A stretch of 64,000 nucleotides of DNA, taken from assembly GCA_026770575.1 (NCBI GenBank), contig MU657179.1, forward strand, positions 370,602 through 434,601, in the 5' to 3' direction. Shown here piece by piece: positions 10,524 through 19,336 of the stretch (positions are counted from its first letter, which is position 1; the number at the start of each line of letters is the position of its first letter). The notes below the pieces were generated by a model. That model had not been told where the DNA came from. It was given only the letters and a program-made list of their open reading frames with translations, and ran no database searches. The position numbers were made by a program, and so were the translations under genes. This DNA comes from Pelagophyceae sp. CCMP2097. Its lineage: Eukaryota; Sar; Pelagophyceae.

Positions 10524-10618
10524 ATTACAAGAGCGCGCCGGAGGCACACGGAGGACCCGAAGGATACAGCCAAATCCCATTGCAATGCCCACGTAAATAA
10601 TTGAAATTATTTAACTAA
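10524..10618 (-). repeat. 95-bp repeat, inverted copy B (contig edge)
   Basis: Exact reverse complement of 1-95. It ends immediately before the N run. See copy A for interpretation. Confidence 0.9.
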
Positions 10619-11372
10619 NNNNNNNNNNNNNNNNNNNNNNNNNNNNNNNNNNNNNNNNNNNNNNNNNNNNNNNNNNNNNNNNNNNNNNNNNNNNNNNNNN
10701 NNNNNNNNNNNNNNNNNNNNNNNNNNNNNNNNNNNNNNNNNNNNNNNNNNNNNNNNNNNNNNNNNNNNNNNNNNNNNNNNNNNNNNNNNNNNNNNNNNNN
10801 NNNNNNNNNNNNNNNNNNNNNNNNNNNNNNNNNNNNNNNNNNNNNNNNNNNNNNNNNNNNNNNNNNNNNNNNNNNNNNNNNNNNNNNNNNNNNNNNNNNN
10901 NNNNNNNNNNNNNNNNNNNNNNNNNNNNNNNNNNNNNNNNNNNNNNNNNNNNNNNNNNNNNNNNNNNNNNNNNNNNNNNNNNNNNNNNNNNNNNNNNNNN
11001 NNNNNNNNNNNNNNNNNNNNNNNNNNNNNNNNNNNNNNNNNNNNNNNNNNNNNNNNNNNNNNNNNNNNNNNNNNNNNNNNNNNNNNNNNNNNNNNNNNNN
11101 NNNNNNNNNNNNNNNNNNNNNNNNNNNNNNNNNNNNNNNNNNNNNNNNNNNNNNNNNNNNNNNNNNNNNNNNNNNNNNNNNNNNNNNNNNNNNNNNNNNN
11201 NNNNNNNNNNNNNNNNNNNNNNNNNNNNNNNNNNNNNNNNNNNNNNNNNNNNNNNNNNNNNNNNNNNNNNNNNNNNNNNNNNNNNNNNNNNNNNNNNNNN
11301 NNNNNNNNNNNNNNNNNNNNNNNNNNNNNNNNNNNNNNNNNNNNNNNNNNNNNNNNNNNNNNNNNNNNNNNN
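10619..11372. other. Assembly gap (754 N)
   Basis: A run of N separates two contigs. The true distance, orientation and content are unknown, so linkage across it rests on scaffolding only. Confidence 0.99.
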
Positions 11373-11820
11373 GACAGACAGACATAATTGCCCCTGGTAA
11401 TCCTTCAATCAAAGGACCCGAAGGGCCCTTGCCGTAAACTGACGTTGAATAAACGGCAAGGACCCTTCGGGTCCTGAAAAAGGCTCCACCTTCCGGAAGC
11501 GCCGTTAGCACCCCGAAATTCCTTCGAATCTTTCAAATGTTGAGAATCTGATAACTCTATCTACGCTTCTTCGGCGATCTTTACTTTAATCGATCAAACA
11601 GTCGGCGCGGAGGGCAGGCGAAGCGCAGGGAGCAGAGAAACGGGAGAGCGCGAAGAGAAGCGGCGGGCGGTGTCAGTCATCTAGCAGTGCCTGTCGATCA
11701 CTCCCGCCCCGGACCAACCGACGCCCTCGGGTCGCGGCGGCGTCGGCGCTTCCACGCCGCTGGCCGCCGCCCTGGCCCTCTCGCGGGCGCGCGCCCTTGA
11801 GGCGCCGTCTCAGAGGGTCG
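11373..11820. other. Non-coding sequence after the gap
   Basis: Starts with a short GACA microsatellite (GACAGACAGACA) and holds the fold-back at 11413-11475. No gene is seen before the ATG at 11821. Confidence 0.5.
11413..11475. repeat. Fold-back (23-bp arms, 17-nt loop)
   Basis: 11413-11435 (AGGACCCGAAGGGCCCTTGC...) and 11453-11475 are reverse complements over 23 bp with one mismatch. The arm contains CCTTCGGGTCCT, also present inside the 95-bp contig-end repeat. It may be the core of a small non-autonomous element. A transcript hairpin is another option. Confidence 0.75.
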
Positions 11821-12933
11821 ATGGCTCGGGCGGCGTCGCCAATTGCTGGGCCGGGGTCCGAGCTCCTCCTCCGCGGCGACGCCGACGAGGCCGACGAGGC
11901 GTGCGACGACGCGGCGCCCGCCGCGGGCTTCCACTTCCGCGGCGGGTCGACGCTCCGCGTCTGGCGCTTCGACTCGGAGGGCCCGCGCCGCGGTACAGTT
12001 GTTCTCCTGCACGGCCTCCTCGCTTCGCACCGCACGTGGGCAAAAGTCTGCGACGCGCTGCAGGGCGACGGCTGGGCCGTCGTCGCGCCCGACTTGCTCG
12101 GATTCGGTGAGGCGGAGCGTTAGAGGGGCTGTCTCTACGACCAAGGCGTCTGTCTGACGCGCCGGCGCAGGCGAGAGCCCGTGGCCGCGCGGCGCCGCGG
12201 CGTACACCGTCGAGGCGCACTGCCAGCGCCTCGAGGCCGACGTGCTGAGCCACATCGCCGGTGCGCCCATCTCTCCTGCTCCGGGTGTCGCAGAGCACGG
12301 AGTCGCGCTCTCACAGGCCAGGTGCACCTCGTGGGCCACTCTGCCGGCGCGGTCCTCGCGGCGGAGCTGCTGAAGCGTCACCTTTCTGAAGCGTCGTCGC
12401 CACGCATTTTGACGCTGACGACTGTGGCGATGCCGTTTTTCGCTAATTCGGCGGCGGCCGTCGTCGGCTGCACAAGGGCTTCCACGGGCTGGCGCGCTCG
12501 AGCCGTGCGCCTCGTCCTCGAACGGCCGAAGCTCGCCTACGTGGCCTGCTCCCTCATCTGCCAACAGAGGCGGCTCTGGCTCAGCGGCGGCTGCTCGGGG
12601 TGCGCCGACGGCGGGGAAGACGCGCTACACCACTCGTTCGATTCTGTTTTGGCGACGTTCAAAAACGTGGTCGCGGACCACCGCCTCGACGCAAACGCGT
12701 TTCGCGGGCCGGGCCTGCGGATCCTCGCGCTCCACGGCGAGCTCGACGACGTCGTCCCAAGAGCGTGCGCCGCGGCCTGGGCAAGCGCCGTCGGGCCCAA
12801 CGCAAGACTCGCAGTCCTCCCGGGCGCCCAACACGGCTGCGCGGCCACGTCCCAAGCCATCCTCGCCGAGCTCCGGCCCTTCCTGAACACGAGCCGGGCC
12901 ACCGGAGGAGGCGGCATACTCACTTGGGTCTAG
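11821..12933 (+). CDS. Alpha/beta hydrolase fold enzyme
   Basis: Exons 11821-12106, 12171-12260 and 12317-12933 give 330 residues. The fold's landmarks are in order: VVLLHGLLASHRTW (oxyanion HG at 64-65), DLLGFGES across intron 1, the nucleophile elbow GHSAGA (Ser134), HGELDDVVP with the acid at Asp269 or Asp270, and PGAQHG with His297. The triad is intact, so an esterase, lipase or similar activity is expected. The sequence does not tell the substrate. There is no signal peptide, so it is probably cytosolic. The start is the first ATG in frame; no ATG lies upstream in that frame. Introns are 64 and 56 bp, both phase 1. Confidence 0.85.
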
Positions 12934-13183
12934 CACCCCCCTAGCAGTCTAGCACGAGGGATTGATCGAGGCTGTTCCACGTTGGAGACCTCGGATGCCC
13001 GCGCCTGGGACGCATGCGCAGACAAGGGGCCCCGGATTCCGACGTCAGTTTAAGCGCGTCACGTTCCGGCGACTTTCGGGCACACAAGCCGAGTTCGTCG
13101 AGGGGCGCTGACTTCGCCGCGTCGCCGGCGGCGAGCCACGGGCGCGACTGGCGGGGCGGTCATCGCGTCTCGTCTCTGCACCG

Positions 13184-13774
13184 ATGTTCCGGGTCTGGCG
13201 CGCGGCGGCGGTGTTCGCCCCGGGGCCGCGGCGGCGGCTCCTCGCGCGGTGCTTCGCGGCCATCCCCGGGGCGGACCTGTACGTCAAGGGCCTGCGGCGG
13301 GACCTGGCCTCGACGGGCGAGCTCGAGATTCAAGTGCGCGCTTTATTCGCCGAGTGCTGCGACGTCCGCGACGTGCGCGTGCCCGAGGACCGCGACGGCG
13401 CCGCGTCGCGCGGCTTCGCCTTCGTCACCGTCGCCCCCGAGGACGCGGACCAGGCGCGGCGCTTCATGGACGGCGCGGTGACGGACGGCCGGCAGCTCAG
13501 CGTCGTGCTGTCTTTAGCGAGCGAGGCCGAGGCCAACCAGACGTCCCCCAACCGGGCGCGGCGCAGCGGCCGCCCGGCGCCTTTGAAGCCGCGGCGCGTG
13601 AACCCTTACGAGTCGGCGTACCAGACTTCGTACACGGCGACTCGGGATAAGTACAAGCCGAAGTTCGAGCACGGCGCCGGCGACCGCATCACGCAAGGCT
13701 TCCAGCACGACCGCCACTGGCACTCCTTCGCCCTCGTCGACGATCGCGCGGGAGACCGAAGAGGCCGGAATTAA
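13184..13774 (+). CDS. RRM-domain protein, probably mitochondrial
   Basis: A single exon of 196 residues. The N-terminus MFRVWRAAAVFAPGPRRRLL is basic, Arg-rich and without acidic residues, as in mitochondrial presequences. One RRM spans about 30-110 with RNP2 LYVKGL and RNP1 SRGFAFVTV. The tail is basic and rich in Tyr, Lys and His (YESAYQTSYTATRDKYKPKF). It lies 320 bp upstream of another RRM protein with a mitochondrial-type presequence on the same strand, so the pair may descend from a local duplication or share a role in organelle RNA handling. Confidence 0.82.
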   Translation: MFRVWRAAAVFAPGPRRRLLARCFAAIPGADLYVKGLRRDLASTGELEIQVRALFAECCDVRDVRVPEDRDGAASRGFAFVTVAPEDADQARRFMDGAVTDGRQLSVVLSLASEAEANQTSPNRARRSGRPAPLKPRRVNPYESAYQTSYTATRDKYKPKFEHGAGDRITQGFQHDRHWHSFALVDDRAGDRRGRN

Positions 13775-14093
13775 AATCGCGCGTGCAAAGGCGAAACGGG
13801 AGACGGACGCGGCCGCGCCGTCGAGCCGGAGGAGCGGTGGTGGGACTCTGACGACTGGCATTCCTTCGCAATCTGGGGTGTCTCGACGACTCACAGACGC
13901 AAACACGATGGCATGGCGGGCGAGCAAGAAGAGCCCTCACCGTCGGTTCACGAAACAGGTCGGGTTTTGGCGACCGAGTTCGACGTCGAGCCGAACAACG
14001 GTCGACCCTGTCAAGAAGAAGACGTCGGCCGGGGCTCGGGTCGTGGGGCGAGTCCGGGCCGGTCGCCGGAGCCGCTCGTTTCACGGCGGTTGA
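13775..14093. other. Intergenic region between the two RRM genes
   Basis: No gene or repeat is seen. It presumably holds the 3' end of one gene and the promoter of the next. Confidence 0.45.
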
Positions 14094-16808
14094 ATGCTGC
14101 GCGTGTGCCGGCGCCGCGCGCCGGCCCGCGCCGTCGGCGCGTCGGCGCAGCGGATTCGGTCGTGCCTGGCCGCGCGCCACTTTAGCGACGGCGCGGAGCC
14201 ATCGTCCGAGGCTCGCGTATGGCCGGCGTTGGATGCGCCGCCGCCGGATTCGTCCCGCCGCGGGCCGCCGGAAGAGGTCACTATATATGTTCACAATTTA
14301 CCCCGTATCGCCACGTCGGCGGCCGTCAGAGCGGCGTTTGAAGCGGTCTGCGTCGTCAAGTGCGTGAAGATGCCTTTGGACCGCGCCGGCCGCTCACGAG
14401 GCTTCGCTTTCGTGACTCTGCACGCCGCGACCGCCGAAGCCGCCCGCGCCGCGCTGCACGGCGCCACGCTGCACGACCAGTCCATGTTTCTCGAAGAGAC
14501 TACGAGGTTGCGCCCTACTTCGCGCGAGGAGAAGCTGGAAGCCAAGGCAGTGAGTAAAGCGGCTTTTAAAGTGTTCGCCGCCAAGAAGACGAAGAAACAA
14601 ATGTCGCCGCCCGACGAGCGAAACGAAGCTTCTGTGGCGGTCAACAAGAAGCTCTCGGCGAGCTTGAGCGCCGCGGAAGTTTTAAAGCTCTTGGAGGTGT
14701 CTCCCAAAACGTTGAACCACTTCAACCTTGCCACTGCGCTGCACCGAATCGGCAAGCTCGGCGGCGCGGATTTGGACTCGCCGGCGCTGCGAAAGCTCGT
14801 CGAAAGAGCGACGGCGAGCTTGCTCGACGAAAAGCTCGGGCCCACTTGGGGTGGGCAGAGCCTTTCGAACGCCCTCAAAGGCCTCGCAAAAGTCGGCCAC
14901 GCCAAAGCGCCGGCGTTCTTCGACGCCGCACAAACCAAAATTTTAAAGAAGATGGAAACGTTCTCTGCGCAGCATTTGGCCAGCACGGTGTGGGCGTTTG
15001 CGACGGCGGGCTTTGAAGCGCCGGTGCTGTTTGAGAGAGTCGCCGAGGAAGCTCGGAGGAAGCTGAACAAGTTTGAGCCGCAAGACCTGACCAACTTGGT
15101 CTGGGCCTACGCGACGATGGGCTTCGAAGCGCCGGTGCTCTTCAGGGCTGTGGCCATCGACGCCCCGGACAAGATGTTGAATTTCAACGCAAGGGAGCTC
15201 GCCAATCTTGTCTGGGCCTTCTCAAAGGCGGCGGTCAAGGCGCCTTGGCTCTACAGGCTCGCCGCCGCAGAGGCGCCGAAGATGATGGAGAAGTTCACGC
15301 CGCAAGCGCTCTCAAACACCGTCTGGGCTTACGCGACGGCGCGCGCCGAGGCGCCGGCTTTATTCCGAGCGGTCGCTGCGGAATCATCCAAGCAGATCGA
15401 GGCCTTTACTCCGCAAGCTTTAGCGAACACCGTCTGGGCCTACGCGACGGCGAGAGTTGTTTCGTCAGAATTGTTCGGGGCAGTCGCCGCGGAATCGTTG
15501 GAGAGGATGGAGACGTTCAACGCGCAAGACCTCGCAAACATCGTCTGGGCCTATTCCACGGCGGGCGTTTCGGCGCCGGCTTTATTTGGAGCGGTCGCTT
15601 TGGAGGCGCCAAAGAAGATGGCGACGTTCAACTCGCAAAACCTCGCAAACACCGTCTGGGCTTATTCAAAGGCGGGAGTCGAAGCGCCGTTGTTGTTCGA
15701 GGCGGTCGCCGCAGAGGCATTGACGAAGATCGAGTCTTTTAAACCGCAAGAGTTGGTCATCGTGCACGCCTTTGCGACGGCGGGTGTCGCAGCGCCGGCT
15801 TTATTCGCGGCCATGGCCGCGCAAGCACCAAACGTCGAAGCGATCAACTCGCAGGGGCTCGCGAAGATCGTCTGGGCTTTTGCATCTGCGGGCGTCTCGG
15901 CGCCGACGTTGTTTGAAGCTGTCGCGGAAGAAGCGCCGAAGAGGCTCGCGTCGTCGGACCCGCGCGCGCTGTCGAGCCTGGCGTGGGCTTTCTCGACGGC
16001 GGGCGTGGATGCGCCGGTGCTCTTCGAGGCGGTCGCCGCCGAGGCGGTGTCGAAGATGGCGGTGTTCGACGCGCGCAGTCTCTCGGACCTGTTTTGGGCC
16101 TTTGCGACGGCGAAGCTCGCGCAGAAGCACCGCGCCCTCTTCGTCGCCGTCGCCGAAGAGGCGGAGCACAAGGTGGCGCGGTTCAAACCGCGGGACCTCT
16201 CTCAATTAGCATGGGCCTACGCCTCGACGGGCGCCTCGGAAGCGAACCGCGACTTGTTTGAGGCTCTAGCCCCTCAAGCTTGCCAGAAAATCAAATTGTT
16301 CGAGCCGCGCCACGTCGCGGACATCGTCTGGGCCTTTGCGACGGCGCGCATCGAGGCTCCCGAGCTCTTTGAAGCCGTCGCTTTGGAGGCGCCCAGGAAG
16401 ATGGCCGCCTTCGACGCGCGAGACCTCGCCTTCACGGCCTGGGCTTTTGCGAGAGCTCGTGTCGCGGCGCCGGCTTTATTTGAGGCAGTGGCGGCGGCGG
16501 CGTCGACCAAAGTGTCTTCGTTCAGCCCGCAAGATCTGGCTCGCCTCTTATGGGCCTTCTCCACCGCAGGAGTCGACTCGCCCTCGCTCTTCGAGGTCAT
16601 CGCTTCAAGCATAGAGGCCAAAATCGGTACAATCGGCCCCGCGGCAAGAGCGCAGCTGCACCAGGTCCAGATCCACCTCCGGTTAGAGGCCCCAAGGCCC
16701 GCGCTGAGCTCGCTGCTGAGCCGCCGAGAGGCGGAATCGGAGTACGACGTCGAAAACGAATTCGCGCGAGACCTCGCCCTCCTCGAACAAGCCCTCAGGC
16801 CGCCGTAG
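14094..16808 (+). CDS. Organellar RRM protein with about 16 tandem 37-residue helical repeats
   Basis: One uninterrupted exon of 904 residues, unusual next to the intron-rich neighbours. The start (MLRVCRRRAPARAVGASAQR, then ARHFSDGAEP) looks like a mitochondrial presequence. An RRM at about 62-135 has RNP2 IYVHNL and RNP1 SRGFAFVTL. From about residue 250 to 850 there are some 16 units of 37 residues with consensus KMxxFxxQxLANxVWAYATAGVEAP followed by LFEAVAAEAPK. Each unit looks like a helix pair, so the array should form a solenoid like the OPR, HPR or FASTK classes of organellar RNA-binding proteins. Units 9 and 10 are 36 residues long, and unit 9 lacks the conserved Trp. Post-transcriptional control of mitochondrial or plastid RNA is the likely role. 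Confidence 0.85.
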   Translation: MLRVCRRRAPARAVGASAQRIRSCLAARHFSDGAEPSSEARVWPALDAPPPDSSRRGPPEEVTIYVHNLPRIATSAAVRAAFEAVCVVKCVKMPLDRAGRSRGFAFVTLHAATAEAARAALHGATLHDQSMFLEETTRLRPTSREEKLEAKAVSKAAFKVFAAKKTKKQMSPPDERNEASVAVNKKLSASLSAAEVLKLLEVSPKTLNHFNLATALHRIGKLGGADLDSPALRKLVERATASLLDEKLGPTWGGQSLSNALKGLAKVGHAKAPAFFDAAQTKILKKMETFSAQHLASTVWAFATAGFEAPVLFERVAEEARRKLNKFEPQDLTNLVWAYATMGFEAPVLFRAVAIDAPDKMLNFNARELANLVWAFSKAAVKAPWLYRLAAAEAPKMMEKFTPQALSNTVWAYATARAEAPALFRAVAAESSKQIEAFTPQALANTVWAYATARVVSSELFGAVAAESLERMETFNAQDLANIVWAYSTAGVSAPALFGAVALEAPKKMATFNSQNLANTVWAYSKAGVEAPLLFEAVAAEALTKIESFKPQELVIVHAFATAGVAAPALFAAMAAQAPNVEAINSQGLAKIVWAFASAGVSAPTLFEAVAEEAPKRLASSDPRALSSLAWAFSTAGVDAPVLFEAVAAEAVSKMAVFDARSLSDLFWAFATAKLAQKHRALFVAVAEEAEHKVARFKPRDLSQLAWAYASTGASEANRDLFEALAPQACQKIKLFEPRHVADIVWAFATARIEAPELFEAVALEAPRKMAAFDARDLAFTAWAFARARVAAPALFEAVAAAASTKVSSFSPQDLARLLWAFSTAGVDSPSLFEVIASSIEAKIGTIGPAARAQLHQVQIHLRLEAPRPALSSLLSRREAESEYDVENEFARDLALLEQALRPP

Positions 16809-16998
16809 GGCTCCGGCCCCGTCCCTGAATGACAGAGGCCCACGTCCGGCCGAGGGCCGCTTAATGTCTGTGTGTTGTGACCTCTTTCCGTGTCGCGGGA
16901 CCTTGGGTTCTTGTCACAGTGACGTTGCTTTTTAAATCTGGCGGCCGGCGACGCCAGGGGCCGGCGGAGGCGGCCACCGCGCGGGTCCGTCGTCCGCG

Positions 16999-18058
16999 TC
17001 AGTCGAAGAGGCCGCCCGTGGGTGCCGAGCTGCTCGCGATATACGACGCAAAGTCGAAATCATCCGGAACATCGACGGCGGCCTACGGTCAGTTGTCCGA
17101 GACCGCGGCCTGTCGCCGGCGAGGCCTCGCGGGCGGTCCGCGGCCCGTCGCAGTTCAAAAAAGGTTCGGGGACGCACCGGCGGCGGCAGCGGCGGCGCAG
17201 TCGCCGCGGTGGGCCGCGCAGGCGCGTCGGCCTGTGCTCGGCATGTCCCACCGTGATATGATGGACAATTGGCGCGTCGTCGTCCATCGAGGGGTGCTCA
17301 AAGAACAATCAGGGGCGGTCCTTCTCACGAGGGCGGCGCCTTCGAGCGTCGCGAGGACGTCGTCTTCGTCGAGGCTTTCTTCCACAGCGGACCGCTGCGC
17401 GTGCTTGAAGCGCGCCTGCGCCACCGCCGACGCGCCGAAGAGGTCATGCTGGCCCGACACGTCCTCGTACTCCAACACCTGGCCTGCAAGAGGCGCGTCT
17501 ATTGAGCGTTGCGCGGGTCCTGGGGCGACGTTACTCACCGACGTGGAGGTCGCCGTAATCCTCGCCCCGCGCGTGCGTGCGGAACCGGTCCACGTCGCCC
17601 GCGGGCGCCGCCGGCGTAGACGCGGGCGCGTCGTTCCGCGCGCCGAACAGGTCGTCGTCCTCGTCCTCGTCGTCGTCCAGCACGCTTGTTGCCATCTCGG
17701 CGTTCACCGGCGCGCGTGCGGGCCGCTGCGGCGGCGCCGGCAGCGCGGCGCCGAGGCCGCCGAGGCCGAGGCGCACGTCGTCTGAGTTCATGCCTTCTCG
17801 CGTGGCGAAGGCCGGCGCCGGCCTCGCCGCGGCCGCGGGCGTTGCTTGCGGCGCCTTGAGCTTGCCGACGTCGATGCGGACGAGCGTCGGGCCGCCCGCC
17901 GCCACCTAGACCGGCCCAAACGCTCCGGAAGGCCTCTTCGAAGGGCTCATGTTCTATCGTCGCAAGCAGGAGCTGACCGGCTTAAGCAGCGCGGTTCGCG
18001 GCTGGGAGTCGGAGCCTGCCATCAACGGGTCGTCGTCGAACACCTTGGTGCGGTCCAT
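16999..18058 (-). CDS. Acidic low-complexity protein with DLF/GLFD-type adaptor-binding motifs
   Basis: Exons on the minus strand: 18058-17978, 17905-17539, 17483-17329, 17231-17178 and 17082-16999, giving 246 residues. Introns are 72, 55, 97 and 95 bp, all in phase. No folded domain is evident. The chain is Ala/Pro/Asp-rich with acidic clusters and repeated short motifs: DDDLFGARND, GQHDLFGAS, DDFDFASY and a C-terminal GGLFD. DLF, DxF and FxDxF-like motifs are how endocytic accessory proteins bind clathrin adaptors, so a role in vesicle trafficking is my inference. The start MDRTKVFDDD is the first ATG that joins in phase. It is divergent from the MAPR-like gene, 160 bp away. Confidence 0.6.
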
Positions 18059-18218
18059 GGCCGCCCTCGGCGCCAGGCCTCCGCGCTGTCGAGCGGCGGC
18101 CCGGGCCCAACCGCGGCAAGGACCCGAACAAACCCACTTCAACGCGCAATTTAAACTCAGTTTCGGATTCCGGAAAATTTCCTCCGAGATCTGAGTCCGA
18201 TCGCGACTCGGCGGCGCG
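18059..18218. promoter_or_regulatory. Bidirectional promoter region (160 bp)
   Basis: Lies between divergent start codons at 18058 (minus) and 18219 (plus). It contains a lower-GC patch near 18146-18190 but no clear TATA box. Confidence 0.4.
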
Positions 18219-19000
18219 ATGCGGCTCCTCTACGGCGTCGCGTCGGCGGTCGTGGCGGCCATCCTCGCCGCGCTCGCCAAGGGGCCGACGGTGACGTTCA
18301 TGCTCGGGCGGTTCTTCCGCGATGTCTCACGATTCAAGGTGCGAAGCCGTCAGCGGTGCCATGGTCTCCCTGGGCGGCGCGGGGGCGCCTCCCGTCGGCG
18401 CTGCGCCCGTCACAGACCCCATCGTAGGCTCGGCGGCGTTTGTACGGCAACGCGAACGCGATGGTGCCGTTCTTCCTCGGCTACGAGACTCCTCCTGTGA
18501 TCTCCGAGCCCGACGTTGGCCTCACCGTCACGCCCGACGAGCTCGAGTCAGCCGACGGTGCCGACGGCGCCCCGGCGTACATCTCCATCCGCGGCCGAGT
18601 CTACGACGTCTCCGCGGGGGCGTCGTTTTACGGGCCGGGCAAGTCTTACCACGGCTTTGTCGGGAAAGACGCCACGCGCGCCTTTGCAAAGGGCTGCACG
18701 GCGCCGCGATGCCTCCTCTCGAGCATGGAAGGGCTGACGCCCAAGGAGCTGAAGGAGGTGGACCGGTGGGTGGAACTTTACGAGACTCACGATAAATACA
18801 CTTTCGTGGGGATGCTCGTGGCCGATCCCGTCGAAGACCTCGTCGATCAACTCGTCGAGGGAGACGCGGAAGCCGACGCCGCCGAGCAACGAGCAGACGA
18901 CGCCGACGATGCCGACGCCCGCGAGGGCACGGCAGACGCCGCCGCTGCCGCCGCCACCGACGACGCCGCCACCGATGGCGACGCCGCCGACCCGGCGTGA
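18219..19000 (+). CDS. MAPR-type cytochrome b5-like haem/steroid-binding protein, membrane-anchored
   Basis: Exons 18219-18338 and 18428-19000 (intron 89 bp) give 230 residues. A single N-terminal hydrophobic helix (LLYGVASAVVAAILAALA) should anchor it in a membrane. Residues about 75-175 match the MAPR family (PGRMC1, neudesin, neuferricin): AYISIRGRVYDVSAGASFYG, then PGKSYHGFVGKDATRAFAKG. These proteins bind haem through Tyr and support cytochrome P450 enzymes and sterol metabolism. The C-terminal 50 residues are almost only Ala, Asp, Thr and Glu and are probably disordered. Confidence 0.85.
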
Positions 19001-19336
19001 ACAACAGCCAAAGTAAACGAGTGCCATACCCACCTGATGAGGGAGGGTGCCCCCCGGAAGCCGCCGTCGAAGCGTGCCGGGAGGCTTGACGCCAAAAAAA
19101 ATGCGACGTCGTCGGACGCTTCTTCGAGGGCGCGCCACCTGGCGCGCGACGGCTCCCAAATGTCGCGTGCATTCGAACGATCGCGATGCCTCTCCGCTTC
19201 CACACTGGACCACAGTTGTGGGAAAGCGACGGTTTGAAAAGTTGCCGATACTCGGCCCGACCGCGACGGCCCCGCGCTCCCGCGCGCTCGGACGCTCCGG
19301 GACTCGTTTGCTGCGTCGGACCCCGTCTGAGCGGTC
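19001..19336. other. Intergenic region upstream of the ROD-like gene
   Basis: 336 bp between two rightward genes. No further gene, repeat or motif is seen. Confidence 0.4.

Noticed and set aside
1..10618. Whole first contig as one transposon with 95-bp terminal inverted repeats
   Set aside because: It carries unrelated cellular genes with introns and no transposase; a repeat at both contig edges is the simpler explanation.
14291..15094. Minus-strand frame of 267 codons inside the RRM-repeat gene
   Set aside because: Mirror of the repetitive coding strand; the plus strand has an RRM and regular 37-residue repeats.
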